DNA of 64,000 nucleotides, from the NCBI RefSeq assembly GCF_030445035.2, contig NC_080676.1, positions 18,452,940-18,516,939 of the forward strand. Direction: 5' to 3'. The notes under the pieces are model-generated. The model was not told the origin of the DNA. It saw only the letters and a program-made list of their open reading frames with translations, and did not search any database. Both the position numbers and the translations under genes were made by a program. Shown one piece after another: positions 22,852-34,777 of this stretch (positions are counted from its first letter, which is position 1; every line of letters begins with the position of its first letter). Source of the stretch: Dasypus novemcinctus (lineage: Eukaryota; Chordata; Mammalia; Cingulata; Dasypodidae).

Positions 22852-23441
22852 TGTGGCAGTTTGAAATTATGAATGCCAAAAATAGACATTGGGTTATGTT
22901 TGTAAATGGGTCTGTTCCTCTGGGCATATTGGATTGGATTGGATTCAGAGGTTTAACTTTTACTTGATGAAATCATGATTAAGGCTTTGATTGGGCCATG
23001 TCAGTAAGTTGTCCCTGGGACTCACAAAGAAAACTACACAGCAGAGCAGAGGAATTAGAGTTTTGATATTGGAGCCTTGAGAAGTAAACACACAGAGTCG
23101 CAGATCAATGAGGAAGGAGAGAAGGCATCCTTAGACACACGGCAGAGGCCCTGGGAAGAGAGAAGAATCATTCACCTTATAGTTTACAACTGGCCTTGTA
23201 GAGAGAGCAGAACAGCTGAGCCCAGAGAGCAGCAAGCACTGGGAAGAGAGGAACCCAGGAAGTCTGAACCCTTGCAGACGTGGCAGCCATCTTGCTCCAA
23301 TACTTGGCAACAGACTCTGGTAAGGGAAGTAACTTATGCCTTATGACTTGGTAACTGTAAGCTTCTGCCCCAAATAAACACCCTTTATAAAAGCCAACAG
23401 ATCTCTGGTATTTTACATCCACACTTTGGCTGACTAATACA
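22852..23441 (+). mobile_element. Solo LTR (590 bp) with perfect 5-bp TSD
   Basis: Starts TGTGGCAGTTTGA, ends CTGACTAATACA, and is flanked by cagtt on both sides (22847-22851, 23442-23446). A polyadenylation signal 'aaataaacaccc' lies near 23373. The same family occurs on the minus strand at 40785-41314. The 5-bp duplication and the 'ctaataca' end fit an ERVL/MaLR-type LTR. No internal genes. Confidence 0.85.
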
Positions 23442-23552
23442 CAGTTCTTGTTAGTTATACAAAGCTTCTGTAGGGGAATGGGGCCCTGAAGCATCTCACT
23501 CCACTGTATTGATAGGGGCAGGCAATATTTTTAGACTTGTTGACAACAAGTA

Positions 23553-23998
23553 TGAAATTCTTAGTTTCCTAGGGCTGCCATAATAAATACCACACAATGG
23601 GTGGGCTTGAACAATAAGAATTTAGTGTTTCATGGTTTGGGAGCCTGGAAATCCAAAATCAAGATCTCAACAGACTATGCTTTCTTCTGGAGTTTGTAGC
23701 ATTCTGGTTCTGGCTTGCCACAATACTTTGAGTTCTTTGGCTTGCATCTTTGCCTCTGTAACATGCTTCTCCATCTAGCTTCCACATCTCCTGCTCAACC
23801 ATCTATTTCTCTGTCCAGATTTCTTCCCCTTATAAGAATTTCAGTCATGTGGAAGGTCCACCCTGATTCAATCTGGCATCACTTAAATAAGATCTATTCA
23901 CAAATGAGTACACACCATAACAAATAATACCATCTTCAAAAGTCCTATTTACAAATGGGTTCATAACCACAGGAACACAGATTAAGAAATCCCCAACA
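23553..23998 (-). mobile_element. MLT1-like (ERVL-MaLR) solo LTR, minus orientation
   Basis: The plus strand reads 'agtttcctagggctgccata', then 'taccacacaatgggtggg', 'cttataagaatttcagtcat', and 'cctatttacaaatgggtt', the reverse complement of the MLT1 LTR as I know it. Its + orientation relative is at 2527-2973. The boundaries are approximate and I find no TSD. Confidence 0.65.
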
Positions 23999-24278
23999 GA
24001 AATGTTCTCATTTTTCAATTGTCAATTCTATGCTTTCAATTTCAATTCTCTGACTGTTAGGAAAGTTGATCATTTTTTCATATCTTTATTGACCACTCGA
24101 GTAGTTTGGGATACAGAACTACTGTGTTGTTGTATCTTGCCTAGGCTAGTTTAATTGCCTGTTCATATCTCCTGCTCATTTTCCTACTGGGTTGTGTTTT
24201 TCCTTATTGATTTATAGGAACTGTCTATATACTGATCCTTTGTTATGTATATGCTATGATATGTCTATGTCATGATAC

Positions 24279-24666
24279 TGTGTGACTTCTGAAGCTGGGT
24301 CATAAGAAATCTTTCACTGTCTGCTTGCTCTGTTGGAACACTTGCTCTTAGAACACTCTCTCTCAGGAAACAATGCCATGATGTGAGAAGCCCAAGACAT
24401 AGAAAGAAGACATATATAGGTATTTCATAAAGGAGTCTCAGTTGAACTACCAACCACCATCCTGCATCAAGTACTGCCCATGCTAATGAGCCATCTTGGA
24501 CATTCCAATCCAGTTGAGCCTCCAGATGACCAAAGTACCACCTGACAGCATATGGAAAAAATGAATACTCATCAAAATCCAGCATGGAGAGTGATGGTAG
24601 AATGGTTTTTGTTTGAAGCAACTGACTTTTGAGGTGATTGTTATGCAGCAATAAATAACCAAAACA
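24279..24666 (+). mobile_element. Ancient LTR-like repeat (MaLR-type)
   Basis: Begins 'tgtgtgacttctgaagctgg', contains 'atgagccatcttggacattcc', and ends 'gttatgcagcaataaataac' + 'caaaaca'. This is the order of an old MaLR-type LTR. It splits the antisense L1. Flanks gatac / ggtat are a weak TSD. Confidence 0.5.
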
Positions 24667-24778
24667 GGTATTTTCCATTCATTATCTAGGCTGGCTATTG
24701 CTATTTTAAAAGAAAGCTAGTGCTTCTAGTTTACTAATCTTGTATCTGGAACCCTTGACCAACTCTATTAAGCCTAAT

Positions 24779-25001
24779 TTTTTTTTTTTTTTTGAGGTAC
24801 CAGGGCAGGGGATTGAATCTAGGATCTCATCTGTGGGAAGTTGGTGCTCAACTACTGAGCCACATGGGCTCCCTGAGCGGTTTTTTCATTTGTTTGCTTG
24901 TTGTTTTTTGTTGCTGTTGTTGTCTTTTAGGAGGCACCAGGAACAGAACCCAGAACCTCCCATGTGGGAAGAAGGCACTCAACCATTTCACATCCTCTTC
25001 C
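24779..25001 (-). mobile_element. Dimeric tRNA-derived SINE, single 9-bp TSD
   Basis: On the minus strand: left monomer ('ggttgagtgcc ... cccacatgggaggttctggg'), a linker containing 'aacaacaagcaaacaa', a right monomer ('catgtggctcagtagttgag') and an A-tail. One direct repeat, aagcctaat, at 24770-24778 and 25002-25010 encloses both monomers. They therefore inserted as one unit. Confidence 0.88.
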
Positions 25002-25720
25002 AAGCCTAATATTTTATCAATTAATTCTTTCAGGTTTTTTTCCTTTTGTAGACATTCATTTTGTTTGTTAATAATTAAAATTTTTGCTTATTTTCTTTTA
25101 CTGACAACAGCCTCAGTATAATTTGAACAGAAACGGAGATATAAGCTATCTTTATAATGTTCCCAATTTTAATTATTATATTTCTACTTTCATTAATTAA
25201 GAATAATATTTATTGTGTGTTTGGGTAATACATTTTATCCAGTTACTATCAAGTGCTTTTTTTCCAACTGAAGTAAACATACAATTTTTCTCCTTTAATC
25301 TATTAATTTATTAGGTTAGTTTACTAAATTTTTCTGATGTCAAACAATCATTGCTTTCCTAGGATAAACGCTAAACCTTACTTGTTCCTGATATGTTATC
25401 TGTTTACATACACTGTTAGGTTTGATTAGCTATTTTTTAAGATTTTTAGACCTCTGTTCATAAATAAAATTGTTCTATAATTTTTTTATTGTAATTGTCT
25501 TTGTTCGGTTGTGGTATCAAGACTGTAATAGCCTCTTATTATGTTTTGGATAGCCTTCCCTTTTTTTCTATTCTCTGAAATAATTTGTATAAGATAAAGA
25601 ATATCTGTTCCTTCTTGATGTCTTGAAAGACAATACCTTCCAAAGTTTCTTATAATTAAACTGAATTTTGTCACCCTGTAAAATCCAGTCATTAGTCCTA
25701 GTCTTGTCCTCTAGAGCTAC

Positions 25721-28700
25721 AAATAATGAGTTCCAAATGAAAACTCTTCAAACACTGTGGGTTAGCTATTGTATCTCTACCCATACCCCAAAATATTTTT
25801 CTTTCTTGAGCTTAAGTAACTCCAGTTGATTCAACCAATTCTCCCAAAGACATGAATGCCACACCATCACACGCTCATCTCCTTCCACACTCTCCTGTGC
25901 TTATTGTGTCAAAACTCATTCATAAAATCATAAAAGATAATCATTTACAAGGTGATATATGGATAAGGTATAAATAATAGATGATACGAATTGCCCCTCC
26001 TTTTATTTTTTATTTTTTTTTATTTCAACATGTTACTGAAATAATATAAAGATTAGGTCACAATTAGAAAAACTAACAATAAAGAAAAATAAATAAATTT
26101 ACAAAGAATAATTATATTATGTTCAATTTGTCTTAATTCCTGTATATTAGAAAGCTATTTTGTAAATGTTTTCATTAGAAGAGTCATCAAACTGGTACTA
26201 GAAATGGCCTTATCAAGGATTTTTCATTATAGTTGCATTTTCCATTGCAGTCACACAGATTAAAAATGAAAAAAAAACTCAAATATCCAGAAGTTTTATA
26301 TCCACAACATACAATTTCTGAAAACACTACTAGTTTTTTAAACAATTGTATCTAATTGTTTATTTTATTTTCCATCCTAAGACATTCTTTAAATTCCAAA
26401 ATTAAACTATACATATGAGTTTTGTGCTATGCCATCTGTGTAATTCTGTCTTCTGATAGCTCAGTAGTGATAAAAGTGTTAAAAATCATTGGTTTATTTT
26501 TGAAATTGATCATTAAGTGACCAAACTTGCTGGTGGTACATATTAATCAGTAAGAAACCTAAGGTTAAATTCAGCCTCAAATTTACCCAGATAGTGAGGA
26601 ACAAAGCCCATTTAATCCTTACTTAATCTGAAAAGTATTGTTTTGAATTCTTTTTCTTTTAGGATGAAAGACTGGATGAGAAGATCTTAAATATAACATC
26701 AAGGCACTTTTTTAATACTTAGAGGAAAAACAAAATTTTACAATTATGTTCTTAAAATCAATAACAAAAAGAATGCTAAAAATTAATGTATAAAATTTCT
26801 AAATAATGGTTTATGTTGTTAAACAAATGGCTGCAGGTATTAGGAAAATATTAGGTGGAATTCCTTCAACTTGAAATTCTTGATGAAAACATAAGGGACT
26901 GCTGGGGTGGGAAGAGGAGATGTGGTTTCACTATTTGAATCCCAGGGATTAGTAACCTACTGAAAAGTCATAATAATTCAAGCTGTTAATCCAAGTGTTT
27001 CATTTAAGAGTTTTTAAATGGAGGAAAAGAGGTAAGCTACTTATGTTCTTTGGAGGTGCTATAAATAGCACTTTGATACTACACGCTAATGATCAGAATT
27101 GATCTTTATTTTTCTGAGCCAAGTGCATTTCCTGTAAAACAAAAATAAATTTCCTTAATTCTCTGCCTTTGAAAAGACTCAGATATTTCTTTTGAATAAA
27201 TTTCATAAAACATATGAACTGTCAGTAAATTATTTCAAATAACACTTCCTCCAGGAAACAAACTGACACTGTATGCACGATAAATTCTAGTACAGGAAAA
27301 AAAATTGTTTTTGTAAATTAACATTTTCCTGAATATTCTAAATTAAATTTTTCAAAAGGAATAAAATGATGCAATTTTGTATTTCACATTGTTCTGGCAT
27401 CACAACATGAAGTTGTGCTTTTGTCTCCCTAGTTTTCAGGGATATGAGATTTTACTTTTTACCGTTTCTTACCTTGCTAAGAGATTAGAAAGATCTTACC
27501 AATACTTTTCCTATTGATTTCTGTTCTCAGTTTGAACTAAATTATTTTTCTATCTGAATCTTAACTAAAAATATTGACTGCGTAAAAACTGTGTAAATTT
27601 TTTTGCATTTCTATTGCATATGGAGTCTCGCTCTTTTTTAGCATTTCAAGAACTGAATGACTGTTGAAAACAAAGTGAAAATCAGCCATCCTATACTCAC
27701 AAACCAAGTGGAATCAAAAATAGTTTTATGAATGTTTGGCAGTTATGGCCGGGCTATTTTATTACTTACATATTTTCTCCAGTTATTTCTTCTTTAAAGG
27801 GAAATAGCTTGAAAGAATTTATCCAGTCACTTCCTGCCTTCCTGCCAATTGTCTAATTGACTTTAATTATGCTCTGTGGCCTCTCTGCACAGTGTGCCAA
27901 GTTTTCAGACCAGTCAATAAAGAATTGGACGAGTACTTCTTGTGTGTGTGGTGGTGATGGTGGGGAGAGACGGGTGTGGAGGGACGCTCGCTTTTTAAAT
28001 TTCCCAAGAATGGGAGATGGATACTTTTCCTTCCCAGAGGTTTTCTAGTATGTCAGTACTAAGTAGACATACCCTGCCTATCTAAAGGTAACTGCTCAAT
28101 TTAAAGGCTCTCTGCCTAAGAAGTAATGTCATATCCTTACAGAGGTTGTGGGGAAGTGACCTTGTCTACTAAATTACAATGCTGTAGTAGCTTGCCCAGG
28201 CAGTTGTGAAATAATTTTTGTAATGGGGGTAGAATGAATAGGGCAATAATTTAAACCTCATAGGCCTTCATTCGTGTCAGGACACTTTTTGTTGTTTTTC
28301 ATTCAGGTTCTAGCAGACCTAGAAATAAACTACAGGTACTATATTTAGGCTCTTTGCCCTCAATGAATGGCATCCCAGCAACAGAACATTTTCAGTGCCA
28401 TGAACTTTGTGGATTTTCTCACTGAATTGCTTTGAACTGTTTTCTTTTTCCTATCTTCCTAATCCTTAAGATTGTTGTAAAGTATTCCCCCATTATCATT
28501 TTTATTACATCTAAAATTTAATACTCAGTTTGTTCTCAATTCCTTTTCTTAATCTTTAATCTCTGCTACTTTTATATTTTAAACATCCATATCATGGGTT
28601 CTAGCTTTTTATGTTAATCTTTTATCTCTTACTTTTATATTTTTAATCTTTGACTTTATATCTTTATTTTAAATCATCTATTTATCATTTTACCTCTCAA

Positions 28701-28808
28701 CCTCTTTATTGAGATTTAAATATTATATTTAAATTACATTTTCCCTTTTAATTTCTTCCTATCTCTCGAATTTTTCTTGTAATCTCCTCGTAATTTTCTG
28801 TAATAACA
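25721..28808. other. 3-kb repeat-poor, AT-rich unique DNA
   Basis: I recognise no gene, SINE or L1 here. The stretch 27600-27910 is less AT-biased and contains 'tctaattgactttaattatg' (TAAT-type homeodomain sites). A (GT)/(GGT) purine run lies near 27935-27980. It could hold non-coding regulatory DNA; nothing in the sequence proves it. Confidence 0.4.
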
Positions 28809-29240
28809 AGGTAAGAGTCCTTCTGTTGCATGTAACAGAGACCCACGCTCAAAATGGCTGAAGCAAAATAAAGGGGTGGGGGTGATATATTAGCTCACAT
28901 TACTGAAAATATCACCTGCAGGCTTGGTTTCAGGCATAGTCAGATGAAAAGTTTCAAAACATCATCAGGACACAGTTCACATGAAGCCTCCTCTGCATTG
29001 CTCCATTCTGGATAGATGTCCCCACCTCTACCCAGGATGGCAAGGGGCTAGCCAACAGTTTCAGCCTGCAAAGTCCTTCCTCCTTAGGCACCTCAGAAGA
29101 AAGAGAGGGACTCTCTTCCTCAGTCTGTCCTACCCTGAACCAAGGATTCTCTCTGACTGACTCTGAGCCCATTCCTCTTCCTGAAGCCTGAACCAATCAC
29201 TATACCCAGGGGGATAATGAACCACTTAGACCTAGATCAA
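28809..29240 (+). repeat. Ancient mammal-wide interspersed repeat, class not assigned
   Basis: Text such as 'ttgcatgtaacagagaccca', 'ggcttggtttcaggcatagt', 'aaacatcatcaggacaca' and 'tgaaccaatcactatacccag' + 'ggggat' is familiar from an old mammalian repeat, but I cannot name its family reliably. The minus-strand 80-codon frame inside it is not a gene. Confidence 0.45.
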
Positions 29241-30999
29241 GTGCCCACTCCTGGACTTGACAGTGGGGTCAGCAGCAAACAAAGCACCTGATGGAGGGAG
29301 CTCATCAGAATAAATGAGAAAAGGGTGGTGGGTAGCCAAAGATCACCTATATCCATTACATCATCCCTCCATCGTTTTATATTGCTTTTAAAACGCTCAG
29401 CATGATGCTTGACCTCAGAATGGCCAAATGAGCCTCCATCACTCATTTGGAGGCCTTGTTTCTTCGGGCCTTCCCAGCAGCCTCTTCTCCAACTCACCAT
29501 GCAGGAGCATCGACTTTTCTGCAGGCTGTTCTCCAATCACACTTCTCAGGACAATAAGTTTCACCAAAAAACTGAAATATTAAGTTTAGTGTAGCAGTGT
29601 ACTTCCTAATATCTCATACAACTCAGGCTTTAAATAAGCAACAAACAAGGTTTCTATGCTTAAAGCAATGGATATGGGACAAAGTGTGTCAGCAGAGCGT
29701 GTATGAGCCAAGAGGGGTTGATGATGACTGCTGCCTTAGGGAGATGCCTCCTACGCAAACCTGACCCACCAGATCCAGTGGTCTAGTTACCAGCATCAAG
29801 ATAAAGTCAACAGTTGAATTTTTTAAAAGCCAGGAGACTCCTTGGAGTCTCCCCACACTCCAAGAACTTCCTCTTAGAACAAGGTAGAGAGCTGGCTTTT
29901 TTTATTATTTATCTTACCATTTTATGGTTTTTCCTCTTTCATTTTTCTGAACATCAGGGAAAAGAATATTGGCAGACATTAGTGTGAGGTGCCCAGCTTT
30001 ATCTCATCCAGTCTGCTGGCCAGCTTTGCAGTCATTTTATCAGAACTCCTTTCATTCAGGCCTAATTCAGTTCCAGGAAGGTGGTAGGCTTATAGTTCAC
30101 CTATCAAGCTACTATCCATATACACAGAATACTTTTTTGATGATTTCACAACTTTCATTTACCCAACAAGCCCAAGAATAGAATTAATCATGTGTGGAGA
30201 AATGAATAACATGCATAAATTTAAATGGTCTCTCTCTCTTCTTCCTTTTTTCCTGGTATTTTGGTATTTGGGGGATCACTTCTACTGCTTAAATATATGT
30301 GTAAGGAATTATATCAAATTTCACTAGCCTCTTGACCTAATGCCTTCATAGTTACATAAATCTCAAGCCCCATGGTTCAACACTGAGCCAAAAACATGCC
30401 ATATCTACATGACACTAAAGAACTTAACCTTGAAATGTATCATACCAAATGGAACCCAATTCCTTGCCAAGAGTTTTGCAGGCATCTGTCACAACATTTA
30501 TCTTCCTTCAAGCAACAGCATCAGAAGTTCACAATTTCTTATATCTGAACTCTGGTCTGTTTCTCCCACTCCATCTTCTACAGGTCTTCCTCCAAAAACA
30601 AGGAACGATTTCCCTCCTCAAGCCCACCAAACCCATAACCCACCCTCTTTCCATTACGGTTTCCCTAGTATACCCTACAACATTTATTTTTCCTACTAGT
30701 AAGAAACTCCTGTAACATATATAAAGTTTATATTTTTTTTCTGGGCTATTTCTTAACTAGATTTTCTGATCTGCTAGCAGCATACTGTCTTAATTATTTT
30801 AGTTTTGAATTGTATGAGTTTTTTTTTTAATATTTACACATGGTATAGTAAAAAAAAAGAAAATTTTTTTAAGTTCAAAAGGGTATAGAGTGAAAAGTAC
30901 ATTTCCTTTTCACCCAACCCCCAACTTCTGACACATCTTCCCCCAAAACAACTACAAAAATAGTTTTCTGTGTTCTCCAAGACATGACACCCTATTTAT
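29241..30999. other. Unassigned DNA, no gene seen
   Basis: Mixed, largely unique sequence. Frames of 60-100 codons occur on the plus strand (29969-30181, 30409-30715) but lack any recognisable domain and overlap one another in different frames, as expected by chance in CT-rich text. 30850-30960 ('gtatagagtgaaaagtacat') looks like an old repeat I cannot place. Confidence 0.4.
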
Positions 31000-31092
31000 A
31001 TAGATGATAGGTAGATAGACAGAAAGAGATAGAGAGATAGGATGTTAGACAAATGATAGGTAGGGAGGAAGGGTGGGAGGGAGGAAAGGAGG
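31000..31092. repeat. Degenerate (GATA)/(GGAG) simple repeat
   Basis: Runs of 'gatagatag', 'agagatagagagatag' and 'gggaggaagggtgggaggg' without a strict period. Confidence 0.8.
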
Positions 31093-31257
31093 TTGGAGTT
31101 AGATAGAGATACCAGTTTATTGAGAAGTATCCACTGCGTGGAATTTAAATTGAGATCGTTTTGTTTTCCAATCACTACATTTATCTGGGCTCTGAAAAAT
31201 CCCTGTCCTCCTCCTAAATACCTCTTGGGCACATCCTAGAACTTTTTTACCACTTTC

Positions 31258-31673
31258 TTTTTTTTTTTTTTTAAGATTTATTTATTTCTCTCCCCTTCAC
31301 CTCCCCCACCCTGGTTGTCTGTTCTCTGTGTCTGTTTGCTGCGTCTTCTTTGTCTGCTTCTGTTGTTGTCAGCGGCACAGGAATCTGTGTTTCTTTTTGT
31401 TGCATCATCTTGTTGTGTCAGCTCTCCGTGTGTGCGGAGCCATTCCTGGGCAGGCTGCACTTCCTTTCGCACTGGGCGGCTCTCCTTATGGGGCGCACTG
31501 CTTGAGCGTGGGGCTCCCCTATGTGGGGGACACCTGCGTGGCACGGCACTCTTTGCGTGCATCAGCACTGCGCATGGGCCAGTTCCACACAGGTCAAGGA
31601 GGCTCGGGGTTTGAACCGCGAACCTCCCATGTGGTAGGCGGATGCCCTAACCACTGGGCCAAGTCCGCCACCG
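31258..31673 (-). mobile_element. Long tRNA-derived SINE, minus strand, 8-bp TSD
   Basis: The plus strand starts with the T-run and 'aagatttatttatttctctc' and ends with 'ccactgggccaagtccgcca'. Direct repeats ccactttc lie at 31250-31257 and 31674-31681. Internal landmarks are the same as in the other long copies. Confidence 0.92.
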
Positions 31674-31681
31674 CCACTTTC

Positions 31682-32249
31682 AATTAATGTTAACATTAAT
31701 TCCATCTAAACCTCCTATCTCATGTCTAATTCACATCTTGTCTCTCCAAGGAAGACCTGGTATTGCCTCAACAGACTTGAGTTGGGAAGAGGCTTGTCTC
31801 TTTCATCATGTAGAGAAAGAAGGAGAGGGTCTGGTTCCTTTCCTGGATCATCTCTGGGATTTGGGGTGGGGTGGGGGAGAAGGAATTGGAGAGGTAGAGA
31901 CCCTCTTATATTGTTAGCAACCTATGCATGTTTGGGGGGCTTCCATGGTCTTGCTTTGGCTCAAACTAGTTCTATCTGCTACCGTGGCCCCCACAGGTAT
32001 GGAGGTCTCCCCTTGGCTGGGAAGACTTTCTTGGAATGGTGCTCAGCTTCACCATGCCTTCCTCTATTGTTGAAAGCCACTTCAGAAAGGGGCAGCTGTG
32101 TCTCTCTTTAGCCTCACTAAATGACTAGGTCCCCAGTCCCCTTAATATACCTGCTTGGACCATACGCTGCTTGGCCTATACTCTCAACTCTCTCCCTCAT
32201 GCTCATTTACATGGAGATGCAGTATCCAGCATCCACTACAATGACTATT
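31682..32249. other. Unassigned DNA between SINE and ancient repeats
   Basis: Frames of 76 and 129 codons overlap on the plus strand (31687-32111) but show no domain and no conserved-looking structure. GT/GGGG-rich text near 31860. No gene is called. Confidence 0.4.
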
Positions 32250-32370
32250 AGTGCACTTATTGTTTTGTGCACATGTATAAGTGTGTCATAGAATATATTT
32301 CTTAGAAGTGAAATTGATGGATCAAATGTCGCTCAATAGATATTAATTTGAGAGCTTGCTAGGAACATTC
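32250..32370 (-). mobile_element. Ancient L1 fragment, antisense (short)
   Basis: 'ttcttagaagtgaaattgat' + 'ggatcaaatg' is the antisense of the old L1 ORF2 C-terminal/3' region, also seen at 63660-63690. Boundaries are approximate. Confidence 0.45.
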
Positions 32371-32394
32371 AGTGAAACATTAATTTTTTAAAAA

Positions 32395-33470
32395 CAGAGA
32401 AATTAATTCATGCCCTTAAAGAGCTTACATTCTCATGGAGAGAAACAAAAAACATAATAAATAGATCAGTCATATGGTATGTGGAGAGGGGTAACTGCTA
32501 CAGAAATAGAGAAGAGTAAGAGGAAAGGGGATTCAGGAAGTCACAATTTTAAATTCAGTGGTCATGGAAGGCCTCATTGAGGAGACAGTTCAGCAAAGAC
32601 CTGAAAGAATTGAGGAATTTAGCCCCACCAGTGTCTAGGAGATTATTCCACAAAGAGAGAACATCCAATGCAAAGGCTCCAAAATAAAAGGATCACTGGA
32701 TATTCAAGGGAAAGCAGGGATACCAGCGTGGCTGAAGTAGATGGAAAAGAGGAACAGATTAAGAGAGAAGAGCAGTGCTGGGGCACATTACCTAGGGCCA
32801 TTTTGGAGATTTGACTTTTGCGCTTGGTGAAATTGAAAGCCAATGGAGGGAAGAGGACTTGGCCCAGTGGTTAGGGTGTCCGACTACCACATGGGAGGTC
32901 CGCAGTTCAAACCCCGGGCGTCCTTGACCAGTGTGGAGCTGGCCCATGCGCAGTGCTGATGCACACAAGGAGTGCCCTGCCATGCAGGGTTGCCCCCCAC
33001 ATAGGGGAACCCCACACGCAAGGAGTGCACTCCGTAAGGAGAGCCACCCAGCGTGAAAGAAAGTGCAGGCTGCCCAGGAACAGCGCCACACACACGGAGA
33101 GTTGACACAACAAGATGACGCAACAAAAAGAAACACAGATTCCCATGCCGCTAACAACAACAGAAGCAGACAAAGAAGACGACGCAGCAAATAGACACAG
33201 AGAACAGACAATCAGGGCAGGGGAGGGGAGAGAAAGAAAGAAATACATAAATCTTTAAAAAAAAAAAAAAAAGAAATCCAATGGAAGGATTACCAAGACG
33301 TGAGATTATGTGGTTTTTGTTTAAAAGAATCACTCTGGATTGAAAAAGACTTTGGGGGCAAGAGCAAACGCTAGGAGATAAAAAGGAGACTACTATAGAA
33401 ATCCAGGTGAGAGTTGGTACAAACATGGGTGGAAGTAGTACAAGTGTTTAAAATGTGGTCAGATTCTAGC
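32395..33470 (+). repeat. Ancient mammal-wide repeat split by a SINE, class not assigned
   Basis: 'aaagagcttacattctcatgg', 'ggaaggcctcattgaggaga' (~32566), 'agacctgaaagaattgagga', 'gaatcactctggattg' (~33330) and 'atagaaatccaggtgagagt' (~33397) follow the order of a common old mammalian repeat. The long SINE at 32848-33272 interrupts it. I do not assign a family name. Confidence 0.5.
32848..33272 (+). mobile_element. Long tRNA-derived SINE, 13-bp TSD
   Basis: 'gacttggcccagtggttagg' head, family core, 'aaatacataaatcttt' and an A-tail. Direct repeats gaaagccaatgga (32835-32847) and gaaatccaatgga (33273-33285) differ at one base. Antisense frames up to 139 codons are SINE text. Confidence 0.92.
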
Positions 33471-33494
33471 TATATTTTGAATGTACGTGACAGA

Positions 33495-34160
33495 GATGGC
33501 CAATTGCCCTCCGAGACGGTTGTACCAATTTATCTTCCCATCAGCAAAGTAGAGTTCCTGTTTCCTCACATCCTGGCCAATGTAGAACAGTTTCAAACTC
33601 CTGAGGTTTTGCCACACTGATAGATGAAAAAGTAGAACTTCATTTTTTTTTAAGATTTATTTATTTATTTATTTTTATTTCTCTCTCCTTCCCCTCCCCC
33701 ACAGTTGTATGCTCTCTGTGTCCATTCACTGGGTGTTCCTCTGTGACCGCTTCTATCCTTATCAGTGGCACCGGGAATCTGTGTTTCTTTTTGTTGCATC
33801 ATCTTGTTGTGTCAGCTCTTTGTGTGTGCGGCGCCACTCTTGGGCAGCTCTCCTTAAGCGCTGGGCAGCTTTCTTTACGGGGCACATTCCTTGAATGTGG
33901 GGCTCCCCTACACGGGGGATACCCCTGCGTGGCAGGGCACTCCTTGCGCGCATCAGCACTGCGCATGGGCCAGCTCACCACATGGGTCAAGGAGGCCCAG
34001 GGTTTGAATCGTGGACCTGCCATGTGGTAGACGGATGCCCTATCCATTGGGCCAAGTCTGCCTCCCTAGAACTTCATTTTTTAATCTATTTCCTGTAGAC
34101 ATATCCACAAATATTTTTCACGTCTATAAACTATTTTTACCTGCTTATGTCCATTGCCCA
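33495..34160 (-). mobile_element. Ancient L1 ORF2 3' fragment, antisense, split by a SINE
   Basis: 'gccaattgccctccgagacg' then 'gttgtaccaatttatcttcc' and 'cacatcctggccaatgtaga' are antisense L1 ORF2 C-terminal text. It continues past the SINE with 'atctatttcctgtagacata'. Decayed, non-coding. Confidence 0.6.
33648..34066 (-). mobile_element. Long tRNA-derived SINE, minus strand, 15-bp TSD
   Basis: A/T-rich 'aagatttatttatttattta' tail complement on the left and 'ttgggccaagtctgcctccc' on the right. The direct repeat tagaacttcattttt lies at 33633-33647 and 34067-34081. It is 375 bp from the opposite-strand copy at 32848-33272. Confidence 0.92.
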
Positions 34161-34573
34161 TGATGATGTTGAACTTACCTGAGCTCTGTGTTCCTAGAAA
34201 ACAGTGACAATTTAAAAATTTCTCACCATTTGTACACCTGAAAATGGCTATCTGCAAAGAATAGCCTTCCTTGGATGACTCAGATAAGACTCATGGATGC
34301 CTCCTTGTTTAGGACACAGACCCTCCACATTCTCATTCTTTACCTCATAAATGATTAACTGAACTGCTTGTCCCCACTGATCAATTGAAACAAAATCTTT
34401 GTTTACCCAAACATTTGTTAGACCTTTTTCCTTCCTCCAGACCTGTAATCTTTAAGGGTACATACCAGAAAATAGTCTGCTTCAGAATAAAATATTCTCA
34501 GGCTTATTATCAGATCACATCAAACCTCCATCCCCCTTCCCTACACCCAGTTCTTTCTTCTCTATAGAAGAAA
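34161..34573. other. Unassigned DNA before the old L1
   Basis: No gene. Contains an 'aataaaatattctc' (~34486) signal and CT-rich text and could be a decayed LTR, but I cannot support that. Confidence 0.35.
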
Positions 34574-34777
34574 AATTCTTGACAACCAGCAAGATGGTGG
34601 TAGAGTAAGGAGCTGCTAGAGTCAACTCATGGTACAGGGCAGTTAGTAATCACCCAGAGCTACCTAAAGCGCCTGTTTGGGGGCTCCAGGAGACTAGAAG
34701 AGTACCCTGCAACATCTTTGAAAGAATGGAAAGAGGAGACTGCCCATCTGCAGAAAAAATTTGTAAGTAGAGCACCG

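Larger units (their letters stand above)
24050..25720 (-). pseudogene. Ancient L1 ORF2 remnant, antisense, twice interrupted
   Basis: 24050-24278 matches the antisense of the ORF2 C-terminal region ('atcattttttcatatctttattgacc' region). 24667-24778 and 25002-25720 match antisense reverse transcriptase text ('tagtttactaatcttgtatc', 'ctttaatctattaatttatt', 'ttgttcggttgtggtatcaa'). It is interrupted by an LTR-like element (24279-24666) and by a dimeric SINE (24779-25001). Heavily decayed. Confidence 0.6.

Noticed and set aside
30409..30715. Overlapping 96- and 88-codon plus frames
   Set aside because: Two phases open over the same CT-rich stretch, no domain, no start context or splice evidence.
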